From Cellulomonas sp. URHD0024 (lineage in GTDB: Bacteria > Actinomycetota > Actinomycetes > Actinomycetales > Cellulomonadaceae): a DNA stretch of 64,000 nt. Position numbers and translations under genes: made by a program. The number at the start of each line of letters is the position of its first letter. The stretch's first letter is position 1. Where the stretch lies: contig NZ_AUEW01000001.1 in the NCBI RefSeq assembly GCF_000426185.1, positions 1,051,687-1,115,686 of the forward strand, in the 5' to 3' direction. Positions 19,331-28,694 of the stretch are shown here, in pieces. The notes under the pieces were generated by a model, which saw only the letters and a program-made list of their open reading frames with translations, was not told where the DNA came from and did not search any database.

Positions 19331-22300
19331 CCCCGCACCTCGTGCGCGCCGACGACCTGGAGGTCTCCGTGGGCACGACCCTCACGTGTCTCCTCGGCCT
19401 CGAGCCACGACGCCTTCGGCGTCCCGGCAGCCGCCAGGCCGCTCGTGTCGACGAGTTGGTAGCGAGGCGGCGCCGCGCGTACTCCGAAGGCGGCCCCGCC
19501 ATATCCGGTCGTCGCCCGCGCGGTGTGCAGCTCGATCAGCAGCGGTTGCACGTCGCCGGGCACCTCGTAGCCCGCGGCCGGGCGGGGAAGGTCGTCGGCG
19601 TCGAGCACGCGTGTCTCGTAGTCGTCCTCGGCGCCGGGCCGGCCGGCGCCGTGGGACAGCCCGGGGGCGGCGATCCCGGTCGCGCCGCTCGGCAGCTGTT
19701 CGAAAGACGGCCGGGACAGCTTCTGGTCGTCGGCCAAGGCGAACAGGTCACCCGGCGCCCAGGCGTCCCGGAGCACCGTCCCGCCGATGGCACTCGTGCC
19801 GCCGATCCGGTACGTGAGCGCATAGCTGCGCGGACCACCGGGCAGGGACGCGCCACCGAAGCGTTCGATCCGCACCCCGAGCGGCACCACCCGCTGCCGC
19901 ACCGACAGCTCACCGGCGGGGTGCGCGACGAGCGCGTCGGTCGTCTGGTCGCGCAGCGACACCCCCGGTGCCTCGAGCGGCGGCTGCGCGCTCCATGCCT
20001 CGATCCTGGCCAGCTCCTGCAGGAGCGCGCCGATCGGGTCCACGGCCACGAGGACCGCCTGCACCGCGTCGGGGCCCACGGTGACGTCGAACGGCAGCCG
20101 GTGGGTGCCCAGGAAGTGCACCTCGGCGTAGCCGACCGCGCGCATCGGCTGCGGGCCGTACAGCGTCAGCAGCACCTCGGCGCCGATGAACGGGGAGCCG
20201 TTCCTCTTGATGGTGATGCCGCCGCTGATGTCGACGACGAACTCGAACGGCACGATGGTGATCAGCGCGTCGAAACCCAACCAGGCATCGCCCGTGAACA
20301 GCCCGAAGACGCCCGCGTCGAGCTCCGCGTGGGCGCTCAGCCGGGCGCCGACCTGGATGGTGTTCGAGGTCAGCGCCAGGTAGGTCTCCAGCCGCACGCT
20401 CGGGTTCTCGCCCGAGGCCAGGGCGATGCTCAACCGTCGCACGTCCGGCAGTCCAGGGGGTCGCTCGAACCTCGGGTTCAGGCCGCCGACCGACACGACG
20501 AACACGGGCGTGGCACCCCACCCGACCCGGAGCGCCATGTCGCCGGCGATGTCGAACACGGCCAGCCGGGAGTCGTGCAGCGAGGCGTCGATCGACAGCT
20601 CGCCGCGACCGAGGTCGAGTATGCCCACCACGTCGAGGTGCAGCTCCACCACGGCGGTGTCGTCGGCCGGCAGGACCACTGCGACCCGGCCGAGCAGGGC
20701 GATCCGTACCGGCAGCGGCACCTCGATGACGATCCCGAGGTCGACGGTGACCAGACGCGGGCTGCCCCAGCCGATCCGCGCCATCAGGCCGATCACGAAC
20801 CGGCCCGGGGCGATCGGGAACACGGCCTCGACGTCGCTGATCACCTTGGTCGCCCGCGCCACCGGGTCGACCGGGAAGAGGATCGAGTCGAGCACCCCGG
20901 TGCGGGCGCCGTCGCGCAGCGCCTGGACGTTCATCGTCCGGTTCAGCCCGAGCAGCCCCCCGAGCCCGGAGAGGTTGAAGCCGAAACCCAGCTGGATCGG
21001 CGGGAACGTCGCGGTGATGATCACGAGCAGGCTGAAGCCACGCGACCCGTCCGGCAGCTTGGTGCTGACGAGGCCGATCGCCGTCACCGTGACGACGTCG
21101 CCGATCTTGAGCTGCAGGATGCCCGCGTACCGGCCTTGCTCGGGGTCGTTGAGCACGTAGCCGCCGCCGGTGACGATCGACGCGTTGATCACCAGGCCCG
21201 CGCCCTTCGGCGGCACGAACGCCGGGCTCACGTCGAAGGGCCCGACATTCCCGCCACCGGGCACGACCTCCGCCTGGGCGCGCAGGCCCATCCGCTCGAT
21301 CGTCGCCGCGATCGGCCCCAGCTTGAGCCGCGCCGTGAGCGCCACCGCAAGTCCGAAGCCCTGCTCGGAGGCCTTGAGCTCGAGGTAGACGATGTCGATC
21401 GTGAGGACTCCGAGCAGGCTCTTGTGCACCGGGATCTCGACCTCGAGGCCGGCAGACCCGCGGAAGTACAGACCGCGGGCGGTCGCCCAGCCGATCGTCA
21501 GGTCGAAGTCGAGGTGGAGGCCGTCGGGCGGAAGCACCTTGCCGAGGAAGCCGTCTCCCTCTCCGGGCGCCAGCCGGAAGCTGGCTGCCTGCACCCCAGC
21601 CGAGACGTCGAGATCGAGGCGGCTGTCGTCGGAGCGGCCGAACCGTGCGTCGACGTCGGCGCGAAGGCCCTTGATGGTCAGCCCGATGGTGTCCGACCCG
21701 AGGACGATCGACGGGGTCGCGTCGTCCGACGAACCACGGGCGAACCCGAGGACGACGTGGACCCCCTCGGGCGTCAGCACCTCGAGCACCGGCGTGCCGC
21801 CGGAGGGCAGGAAGACCGAGCCGAACCCGGCGGTGAGCGCCACGTCGAGCGTCCCGCCGGGAACGTCGACGTGCAGCGTCAGCCCGCCGCCCGGGCGCAG
21901 TGAGATGCCAGGTCCGGCGTCCCCGGCGACGCTCGTCTCACCGACGGGGACGAACTCGGTGACGAGCGTGACCCACGACCGCACCGGGTCCTCGGTCTCG
22001 CCCACCGGGAGCGGCAGGACCAGCGTGCCCTGCCGCCGCGCTGCCTCGCCCGAGGCCGCTGCAGCCGGGTCGGCCCCGACGGTGCCGCTGCCCCCGGCCG
22101 CGGAGACCAGCTCCAGCAGCGGGGTGAGCAGGGACAGCGTCATCGCCTCGGCGGCCTCCGGCGTCGTCAGCGTCTGGACCCCCAGCCTGGACTGCAGGTG
22201 GGCGACCGGGTCGGTGAGCAGCGCGGCGAACGCCTCGGGCGCCAGCTGCGGCCGGGCCAGCGCCGCGCGCGCCAGCAGTGGTCGGGGCCCGGCAGTGGCA

Positions 22301-22755
22301 AGCGGCGTCGCCACACGCTCGTCGATGATGCCGAGCAGCGACAGCACGGCGTGCACGGTCGGCGACGTGGACGCGATCCAGGTGATGACCAGGTCCTGGA
22401 GCACGTCAGCGGCCAAGGCCCCGACCACCTCGGCGGCAGCCTGCGGATCGCCGACCGCAGCGGCGAGGGACTGCGCGAAGTCGGAGATCGCCGTGGCGGC
22501 GCCGCTCAACGAGCCGAGGCTCTCGATCAGCTTGGGCAGCGAGTCGAACGAGAGGTCGGTGGCCAGGTCCTCCAGTGCCCCCACGAGCGCGCTCACGGCG
22601 GTCGCGACGTCGTCCAGGTCGATCGCCTGGACGGTCCACCCGGTCCCGGCGAGGTAGCGCAGGAGCGTGCGCTCGTCCGCGGTCGCGTCCGTCAGCGGCT
22701 TGACGATGTCGAGCAGCGTGTCGACCAGCGCCTCGAGCGCGTTGCTCTCGCTCAC
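19327..22755 (-). CDS. DUF6603-family protein, 1142 aa
   Basis: The long middle part (about residues 300-960) matches my memory of the DUF6603 family: repeated beta-strands with alternating hydrophobic residues, for example LKIGDVVTVTAIGLVS and a glycine-rich FGFNLSGLGGLLGLNRT. An N-terminal helical domain (1-200) precedes it and a C-terminal domain with LTYRIGGTSAIGG follows. The alternating pattern fits a long beta-groove or beta-helix; a lipid- or surface-binding role is speculation. The GTG at 22755 overlaps the PhoD-like stop (GTGA). No signal peptide. Confidence 0.8.
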   Translation of the reverse strand: MSESNALEALVDTLLDIVKPLTDATADERTLLRYLAGTGWTVQAIDLDDVATAVSALVGALEDLATDLSFDSLPKLIESLGSLSGAATAISDFAQSLAAAVGDPQAAAEVVGALAADVLQDLVITWIASTSPTVHAVLSLLGIIDERVATPLATAGPRPLLARAALARPQLAPEAFAALLTDPVAHLQSRLGVQTLTTPEAAEAMTLSLLTPLLELVSAAGGSGTVGADPAAAASGEAARRQGTLVLPLPVGETEDPVRSWVTLVTEFVPVGETSVAGDAGPGISLRPGGGLTLHVDVPGGTLDVALTAGFGSVFLPSGGTPVLEVLTPEGVHVVLGFARGSSDDATPSIVLGSDTIGLTIKGLRADVDARFGRSDDSRLDLDVSAGVQAASFRLAPGEGDGFLGKVLPPDGLHLDFDLTIGWATARGLYFRGSAGLEVEIPVHKSLLGVLTIDIVYLELKASEQGFGLAVALTARLKLGPIAATIERMGLRAQAEVVPGGGNVGPFDVSPAFVPPKGAGLVINASIVTGGGYVLNDPEQGRYAGILQLKIGDVVTVTAIGLVSTKLPDGSRGFSLLVIITATFPPIQLGFGFNLSGLGGLLGLNRTMNVQALRDGARTGVLDSILFPVDPVARATKVISDVEAVFPIAPGRFVIGLMARIGWGSPRLVTVDLGIVIEVPLPVRIALLGRVAVVLPADDTAVVELHLDVVGILDLGRGELSIDASLHDSRLAVFDIAGDMALRVGWGATPVFVVSVGGLNPRFERPPGLPDVRRLSIALASGENPSVRLETYLALTSNTIQVGARLSAHAELDAGVFGLFTGDAWLGFDALITIVPFEFVVDISGGITIKRNGSPFIGAEVLLTLYGPQPMRAVGYAEVHFLGTHRLPFDVTVGPDAVQAVLVAVDPIGALLQELARIEAWSAQPPLEAPGVSLRDQTTDALVAHPAGELSVRQRVVPLGVRIERFGGASLPGGPRSYALTYRIGGTSAIGGTVLRDAWAPGDLFALADDQKLSRPSFEQLPSGATGIAAPGLSHGAGRPGAEDDYETRVLDADDLPRPAAGYEVPGDVQPLLIELHTARATTGYGGAAFGVRAAPPRYQLVDTSGLAAAGTPKASWLEAEETREGRAHGDLQVVGAHEVRG

Positions 22756-25088
22756 CGGAAGACCTGCGGCTTCTCTGTCGCCCCGGGGACGGTGAGCGGC
22801 GCGACGTGCTCGGTCCACGCGGTGGGCGCGTTCTCTGGCTCGATCCCCGGAGGCAGCCAGTGCAGTCGGTGGATCACGTCGAGCCGGCCCTGGATCATCT
22901 GCAGCCGGATCTGGCCGATGTTGGCCTCGCCTACGACCGAGGTCCCGAGCGTTTCGACGAGGTGCTGCACGGCCGGCGGCAGCGCTCCGGCGGTCACGCC
23001 TGCGTCCACGAGGCGCCGAGCCGGGGTACGGCCGTCCACGAGCATGTTGACCTGGTAGCACCAGTCGTCCGGCCGGCCCAGGGCCACGAGACCACCCACC
23101 AGGTTCGCGGCCTGGTCGCTGATCCACGGCCCGGCGGGAATGACGGGCGGCGTGCTGAGCCGGTCGGTGACGATGAGGTCGAAGTACAGGCCGCGCAGCG
23201 CCTTGTCCGTCGGGCTCGCCTCGGCTCCCATGCGCATGGCCGTCCGCAGTGCGGCGCCGTCGTCGTCGGAGATCGGTGTGCTGAACCCGAACCATCCGCG
23301 CTTGCCGACGTTCAGGTACCCGATGGCCTGGACGGCGCGCGTGGCAGTGTCGGAGTTCTTCGCCGAGCTCGAGCAGAGCTGCACGATCCGCGCCGGCGGC
23401 TGCTGGTTCGCGCCGAAGTAGGCGGTGTGGTTGGTGAAGCCGTAGTGCACGTCGCCCGAGAGCAGGACCACCCGGCGAAAGGCGGCGAGCCGGCGCAGCA
23501 GCGCCTCGTAGCCGGGCCGGTTCGACGCCCACGTCTCGAAATCCGCCGCGCGGTCGCCCTCCGAGCTCGCGAGCATCGGCTGGGCTCCCTCCTCGACGAT
23601 CGGGTGCCCCATCACCGGCGCGGGTGCGATGACGAGGACGAGGACGGTCGGGTCTGCGGGCCGCCTGCTGGTGAGCTGCCGGTCCAGCTCGGTCGCCGTC
23701 AGCAGCCCGGGACGGTTGCGGCCGCTCACCGCGTAGTCCCGGTGGGTCCGCGAGTCCAGAGCGATCACCCGGTGCTCCGGTCCGTCCAGGTGCCAGTCCC
23801 AGTTCACGCGGGCGCCTGGTGCAGACGGCCCGGGGCCGATGTCGAGCAGGGTGTCGGCGGCGGCGGGCGTCACCGCCAGCGGCGTGCGGAGCGAACCCGG
23901 AGCGATCGTGACCAGGTCGAGCAGGTCCTTGCCGAGGCCTGTGGCAAACAGGTCGGGCCGGTTGCCCCAGGCCTGGAAGACGGTCTGAGCGACGAGTGCG
24001 TTGCGCACCACGCGGTGGGTTCCGGGGTCGTTCCGGGCGGAGCTCACCCATGCCGAGTCGAGGTTCCAGTCGTCGCTGACCTCGTGGTCGTCGAACATCA
24101 TCATCGTGGGGACGTTGGCCAGTGCTCGTCGCACTCGCCGGACAGTCTTCGCGTACGACAGGACCTCGGTCCGATCCGCCCGCGCCTGCGCACGAGACTT
24201 CCCCGACTCCGGGTACACCTGCAGCTCGTCGAGGGCGTCGAGGACCGGCCTTCCAGCCGCGTCCCGCGCCCAGAGCTCGTCCGACCATGCCATCACGTAC
24301 ATCGCGCAGAACTCCGCGAGGTACATCAGGTGGTTCTCCATGTGGTCGCTCGAGAGCTGCGTGTGCTCGTGCAGGAAAGCGAGCCGGCTGGGACCTGGCT
24401 TCACCTCGGCGGCCGTCATCACCGTGCCCGGCGGGAACCGCTCCTTGGTGGTCTCGCCCAGCAGCAGGCCACCGACCTCCATGAGCACCGGCAGCAGGCT
24501 GACCGCCACGTCGTCGGCGTAGATCTGGTCGCCGGTCAGCAGCAGCTGCTGCGGCCTGCGCCGGGCGTCCTCAGCCGTGCCCGTGATGAACGAGTTGCCG
24601 TGGGCAGCGTTGATCAGACGGTCGACGAGGGCGGTCGCGTCCGGCCCACCTCCGTGCGGCTTGCGACACGAGGTGTGCACGACGTTGAGGTACTGCAGGC
24701 CGTTCGGGAGCGAGAACGAGGGCAGCGCACCGGCTGTGTAGCCCAGCGGCACGGGCCCGGACAGCAACCCCGGCTGGCTCGCGAGCGTGACCGTTGGCCC
24801 GGCCGGCAGCGTCGGCGTCATCCGGATGTCGTAGGTGTACACGACGTCTGGCGTGAGCGCGGCGGGCGGCGTGACGCTCGCGACCGTCACGTTCAGCAGG
24901 GCGCCGACCATCCGGGTCGGCGTGGCCGGCCCCGTGGCGACGACCGCTCCGTCGGAAGACAGCACGACTTCCACGGTGCAGGGCGACGAGGTGACCAGGA
25001 AGACGTTGACCGATGTCGGCGTGACTCGGCGCAGGATCGGGCCGCAGATCAGCAGCGGCCAGTCGGCGAGGGGCCTCGAGAGGCTCAT
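22752..25088 (-). CDS. PhoD-like metallophosphatase, 778 aa
   Basis: Metal-dependent phosphatase or phosphodiesterase of the PhoD-like superfamily. Metal-ligand motifs occur in order: LLLTGDQIYADDVAV, then MMMFDDHEVSDDWNLD, then VLLSGDVHYGFTNHTAYF. An N-terminal beta-sandwich-like domain (GPILRRVTPTSVNVFL) precedes the catalytic domain, as in PhoD relatives. Unlike typical PhoD it has no twin-arginine signal, so it should stay in the cytoplasm. It is the first gene of the 17-kb minus-strand run. The ATG at 25088 lacks a clear Shine-Dalgarno site. Substrate unknown; a cyclic nucleotide, phospholipid or nucleic acid are all possible. Confidence 0.87.
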   Translation of the reverse strand: MSLSRPLADWPLLICGPILRRVTPTSVNVFLVTSSPCTVEVVLSSDGAVVATGPATPTRMVGALLNVTVASVTPPAALTPDVVYTYDIRMTPTLPAGPTVTLASQPGLLSGPVPLGYTAGALPSFSLPNGLQYLNVVHTSCRKPHGGGPDATALVDRLINAAHGNSFITGTAEDARRRPQQLLLTGDQIYADDVAVSLLPVLMEVGGLLLGETTKERFPPGTVMTAAEVKPGPSRLAFLHEHTQLSSDHMENHLMYLAEFCAMYVMAWSDELWARDAAGRPVLDALDELQVYPESGKSRAQARADRTEVLSYAKTVRRVRRALANVPTMMMFDDHEVSDDWNLDSAWVSSARNDPGTHRVVRNALVAQTVFQAWGNRPDLFATGLGKDLLDLVTIAPGSLRTPLAVTPAAADTLLDIGPGPSAPGARVNWDWHLDGPEHRVIALDSRTHRDYAVSGRNRPGLLTATELDRQLTSRRPADPTVLVLVIAPAPVMGHPIVEEGAQPMLASSEGDRAADFETWASNRPGYEALLRRLAAFRRVVLLSGDVHYGFTNHTAYFGANQQPPARIVQLCSSSAKNSDTATRAVQAIGYLNVGKRGWFGFSTPISDDDGAALRTAMRMGAEASPTDKALRGLYFDLIVTDRLSTPPVIPAGPWISDQAANLVGGLVALGRPDDWCYQVNMLVDGRTPARRLVDAGVTAGALPPAVQHLVETLGTSVVGEANIGQIRLQMIQGRLDVIHRLHWLPPGIEPENAPTAWTEHVAPLTVPGATEKPQVFR

Positions 25089-25211
25089 GTCTGAGGGCTG
25101 TGCTCGCGCATTCTGACCTGCCCCCCTGCCCCTTTGCGCGGTCGCTGCTGCCAGGATGGCATGCGGCGGCGAGCGTGGGTAGGGCCACGCCCCTCGGGGA
25201 GGGCGGATCAG

Positions 25212-26318
25212 GTGTCTGCGTACGTGTTCGGGGCCGGCGGCCTCGTGATCTTCGACCAAGCAACCGGTGCGCCGGTGCACACCCCCGAGCAGTTCTACGA
25301 GGCTGTGGAAGCAGTCCCGGGCGCGGATCGGCCTCGGGTAGATCTTCCCAAGAAGCCGGCGCCCGACTATCTCGGCCTACCGGTTCCCATCGCCGAATCC
25401 CTTCCCCGGGGTGGGGTCGTGTCGTTTCGCCTCCGGGTTCATGAATCGACCCAGAGGTCCTATCTCAAGGACGACTACAGGTTCATCCGCGGCGAATCGT
25501 TCTTCGTCAGCATCCGCTTCAACGACCTGCTTCCCGTCGCGTTCGTCGTGGCGGAGGACGCCGAACCGGGCGACAGCGGGATCGAGGCGTTCACGATCGT
25601 GGCAGCCCACCTCGCGGAGCACGTGCGCAAGCGAGGGTTCTCGGCTCAGCCCGGCCTGGGCTCGCCGGCTCCGGTGGAGCTGCAGCTGCTCGCTCTGCCG
25701 GAAGCGGAACGGTCGCGGCCCACCGGCAGCCCGGCTGTACGGCGACCGAAGGTGGAGCTGGGCGACGCGGCCGAGTATCCGGAACGTCGTCGGACCTTCT
25801 ACTACGACGCCACCCAGTTCTCGGACGCGGACAACGCTCGAGAGCAGCTCTTCCGCGAGCTCACCCCCGAGCTGGCCCTCTTCCAGTACCTCAACTACCT
25901 GAAGGACCAGCAGCGACGAGAGGCCCGCGAGATCCGGACGCTGGCGAAGCTCCTCTCCGGCCGCCACGCGGAGCCCTGGCTCAAGGGTCTGCTCACCCGC
26001 GTCGGCTCGCGGGCGGAGACGAACGAGCTCGTGGCGGCCGTGTGGAACGCCAAGCTCGGCGCAGAACGCAGTGCCGAATATGCCTCCCGTGCCGTCGACG
26101 ACCTGTACGCGGTCGCGCCGCTCGCGAGTCTGCGTGCTCTGCTGCACGCCGCGTCGTCGCCGACGAAGAACCCGTCGCTCGACTACGCCGAGGCCACGAT
26201 CCAGCATCTCGACACCCAACGGAGGCTCGACTACCAGGTGGCGATCGCCACCTCGGTAGCGCTCTTCGCGGCACTGCTGACGGCGACCGTGGGGATCGTG
26301 AACGCGGTCGTGCGCTAG
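25212..26318 (+). CDS. Uncharacterised protein with C-terminal membrane anchor
   Basis: A 368-aa protein I do not recognise. The GTG start follows GGGGAGGG with 8 nt spacing and fits better than the open frame further upstream. The N-terminal half is mixed alpha/beta (for example FFVSIRFNDLLPVAFVV), a linker follows at about 185-215, then a charged helical segment with KDQQRREAREIRTL. A single membrane helix lies at the extreme C-terminus (VALFAALLTATVGIVNAVV), typical of a tail-anchored protein facing the cytoplasm. It is divergent from the PhoD-like gene across a 123-bp gap, so it may belong to the same uncharacterised system. Confidence 0.75.
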   Translation: MSAYVFGAGGLVIFDQATGAPVHTPEQFYEAVEAVPGADRPRVDLPKKPAPDYLGLPVPIAESLPRGGVVSFRLRVHESTQRSYLKDDYRFIRGESFFVSIRFNDLLPVAFVVAEDAEPGDSGIEAFTIVAAHLAEHVRKRGFSAQPGLGSPAPVELQLLALPEAERSRPTGSPAVRRPKVELGDAAEYPERRRTFYYDATQFSDADNAREQLFRELTPELALFQYLNYLKDQQRREAREIRTLAKLLSGRHAEPWLKGLLTRVGSRAETNELVAAVWNAKLGAERSAEYASRAVDDLYAVAPLASLRALLHAASSPTKNPSLDYAEATIQHLDTQRRLDYQVAIATSVALFAALLTATVGIVNAVVR

Positions 26319-26370
26319 AGCGTCGACCGACCACCGACGGACACCGCATGCACCCAAGGAGAGGCGCCAC

Positions 26371-27792
26371 GTGCCGTACGACGAGGTCTCACCAGCCGGC
26401 GCCCACGACGTCGCTGAATGGGTGGTGACCACGCAAGAGCAGCCGTGGCGGACGCAGGAGCCACGTGCCGCGACGCGGTTCGCCGGACAGTTCGACGTGA
26501 TGGTCCTGCCGGAGGCGAAGCGGCAGACGATCGCGGGATTCGGCGGCTGCTTCAACGAGCTCGGCTGGACCGCCCTGCAGCTGCTGGACGAACGCGATCG
26601 CGAGTCGATCCTGCGAGACCTCTTCACTCCCGCGGGACTCAACCTCAGCATCTGCCGTACGCCGGTCGGCGCGAACGACTTCTCCCGCGACTGGTACTCC
26701 TACGACGAGACCCCGGACGATCTGGAGCTGAGGAACTTCAGCATCGCCCAGGACCACGAGACGCTGATCCCGTTCATCCGGGCCGCGCAGGCTCATCGGC
26801 CCGGTCTGCGCCTCTGGGCCTCCCCGTGGAGCCCACCGACCTGGATGAAGACCAACGGCCACTTCGCCGCGTCGATGCCATGGCCGGGCAGCGGAGTCGA
26901 GAACGGCCTTCGTCCTGACCAGGTGGGCGTCGAGGGCACCGACATGTTCCGTGTCGACGACGCGCACCTTGCCGCGTACGCCGAGTACTTCGCCAGGTAC
27001 GTCGCGGCGTACCGCGCCGAGGGCATCCGCATCGAGACGGTGATGCCGCAGAACGAGTTCAACTCCGCGCAGGTCTTTCCGAGCTGCACCTGGACCCCCC
27101 AGGGCCTGTCACGGTTCATCGCCCATCTGGGCCCGCGCATGGCCGACCTCGACGTGTCGGTGTTCCTCGGAACTCTGGAGCGGCCGGACGCCGGCCTCGT
27201 CGAGGCGGTCCTCGAGGACGCCGCGGCCGGGCCGTGGGTGCGGGGCGCCGGCCTGCAGTGGGCCGGCAAGGGCGCGATCGCGGCACTCCGGCACACCCGA
27301 CCCGAGCTCGCGCTCTACCAGACCGAGCAGGAGTGTGGCGACGGGAAGAACGACTGGCGCTTCGCTCGGCACACCTGGAACCTGATGAAGCACTTCCTCG
27401 GCAACGGCACGCAGGTCTACTCGTACTGGAACCTCGCCCTCACCGAGGGCGGGCGCAGCCGGTGGGGCTGGACGCAGAACTCGCTGGTGGTCGTCGATCC
27501 GGAGGCCAGAACCGCCCGGTACACCTACGACTACCTCGTGCTGAAGCACGTCGCCCACCACCTGCAGGCGGGCGCCCGTCTTCTCGAGTCGTTCAGCCTC
27601 TCCGGCTTCGAGAACCAGCTCGCGTTCGCCAACCCGGACGGCAGCGTCGTCATCGTGGTCCAGAACGACCTGTCCGAGCCGCTCACGGTTCGGATGGCGG
27701 TCGGGGACCACGTGGTCGCGCCGACCCTCCCCGCCGACTCGTTCGCCACCCTGGTCCTTCGGCCAGGGCTCAGCGCGCGAACGGAACACTGA
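26371..27792 (+). CDS. GH30 glycoside hydrolase
   Basis: A 473-aa GH30-family enzyme with barrel followed by a beta-sandwich tail. The acid/base glutamate is E229 in TVMPQNEFNSAQ and the nucleophile E319 in LYQTEQEC. The N-terminal IAGFGGCFNELGWTAL is typical of the glucosylceramidase-like branch. The GTG start follows AAGGAGAGG. There is no signal peptide. GH30 covers glucosylceramidase, beta-1,6-glucanase, beta-xylosidase and glucuronoxylanase activities; the nearby arabinoxylan genes make a xylan-related role attractive, but the motif style resembles the glucosylceramidase/beta-1,6-glucanase branch. Confidence 0.88.
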   Translation: MPYDEVSPAGAHDVAEWVVTTQEQPWRTQEPRAATRFAGQFDVMVLPEAKRQTIAGFGGCFNELGWTALQLLDERDRESILRDLFTPAGLNLSICRTPVGANDFSRDWYSYDETPDDLELRNFSIAQDHETLIPFIRAAQAHRPGLRLWASPWSPPTWMKTNGHFAASMPWPGSGVENGLRPDQVGVEGTDMFRVDDAHLAAYAEYFARYVAAYRAEGIRIETVMPQNEFNSAQVFPSCTWTPQGLSRFIAHLGPRMADLDVSVFLGTLERPDAGLVEAVLEDAAAGPWVRGAGLQWAGKGAIAALRHTRPELALYQTEQECGDGKNDWRFARHTWNLMKHFLGNGTQVYSYWNLALTEGGRSRWGWTQNSLVVVDPEARTARYTYDYLVLKHVAHHLQAGARLLESFSLSGFENQLAFANPDGSVVIVVQNDLSEPLTVRMAVGDHVVAPTLPADSFATLVLRPGLSARTEH

Positions 27793-27793
27793 C

Positions 27794-27814
27794 GTCGCGC
27801 GCTCTCGGCGCGAC
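27794..27814. terminator. Hairpin between GH30 and a convergent small gene
   Basis: GTCGCGC and GCGCGAC form a perfect 7-bp stem with a 7-nt loop, starting 2 nt after the GH30 stop and ending 7 nt before the stop of the convergent small gene. A T-tract is absent. Position makes a bidirectional terminator likely. Confidence 0.55.
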
Positions 27815-27821
27815 CGGGCCC

Positions 27822-27974
27822 TCAGAGGTCCGGAAGGTCCTCGCCCTCGGCGGGCTCGCTCGGGTGATGACGGCCGCCCGTGTCCTCGGCCTCCCCCGGT
27901 GCGTCGCCCTCGGCGGGCTCTTGGGCGTGTGCCCGCATCGCGTCGTCGTCGTTCGTCGCGGTCTGTTCGCTCAT
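27822..27974 (-). CDS. Small acidic hypothetical protein, 50 aa
   Basis: A very acidic peptide (MSEQTATNDDDAMRAHAQEP to EGEDLPDL) rich in Asp, Glu, Gly and His, without hydrophobic segments, probably unstructured. The ATG follows AGGAGG at ideal spacing, the main reason to call it real; the longer open frame upstream has a biased, shadow-like composition. It stands alone. Function unknown. Confidence 0.65.
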   Translation of the reverse strand: MSEQTATNDDDAMRAHAQEPAEGDAPGEAEDTGGRHHPSEPAEGEDLPDL

Positions 27975-28255
27975 GTCGGGAGTGCCTCCTTCGCCTGCGC
28001 GCTCCTGGGAGAGGGCGTCACGACGACCGTACGCTCGGCCGCCCGATTCTTCCGGTCGGGACGACGACGGACGGCGTCGCGGTCCGGCGGGCAGCCGCTG
28101 CGCCGAGCTCCCTCGGTCGGCGCCGGCGTGCCTGAGCATCGCCGGGTCCGCGCAGCCGGCGAACGATCGTCGCAGGTCAGCGCCCTTTGTCACCGGTTTG
28201 GACTCTGATACGTTCCGAGGGCCCGCAGACGCGTGGCGCGAGCGCGGGAGACGCC

Positions 28256-28510
28256 ATGCGGGGTGCTGGGCCGGGCGAGCGCGAGCGGATGATCCGCCGG
28301 CTGTGCGCGACGGTGGCTGTTCTGTCAATCGTGGGCGCAGCGATCGTCGTTGCAGGTCCCGCACAAGCGGCGACGAGCCTGACCCAGACGACCGCAGTGG
28401 CCAAGAGGCTCAGCCCGACGCCGACGCCGACGACCACGGGCACCTCCACGGTCGACGTGGAGCTCGACATCCTGGGCCATCACCTCCGCCACGTCGTCTT
28501 CAGCGGCTGA
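28256..28510 (+). CDS. Small exported peptide, 84 aa
   Basis: The N-terminus has a basic stretch followed by a hydrophobic core (LCATVAVLSIVGAAIVVAG) and a PAQA signal-peptidase site near residue 38. The mature part of about 46 residues contains a Pro/Thr repeat (SPTPTPTTTGTST) and ends HHLRHVVFSG. The ATG at 28256 follows GGGAGA; an ATG at 28289 would also keep the signal. Likely secreted or wall-associated. Function unknown. Confidence 0.55.
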   Translation: MRGAGPGERERMIRRLCATVAVLSIVGAAIVVAGPAQAATSLTQTTAVAKRLSPTPTPTTTGTSTVDVELDILGHHLRHVVFSG

Positions 28511-28694
28511 GCTCGTCCACCGACTGCCACAGGTCGCCCTGCAGAGTCGCGCGGACCGATAGCACGAACGCGCCGGTGGGGTCCTGCCCGGTGCTGGGTC
28601 TGCGGGAGCGTAGGCGCCGCATCCGGGTCTTCCCGGCACATTCGTCAGGGGAAACCCCCGGTTCGCCATTGCCTGCGTCGGGCACAATCGAGGT

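Noticed and set aside
9587..25094. Long plus-strand open frames (450-853 aa) across the DUF6603 cluster
   Set aside because: They are extremely rich in Arg, His, Gln and Val, have no ribosome sites or overlaps between them, and oppose a continuous coupled minus-strand operon.
27975..28364. Longer 180-aa version of the small acidic protein
   Set aside because: The extra 130 residues are Arg/Ser-rich and lack a ribosome site, whereas the internal ATG at 27974 has an ideal one.
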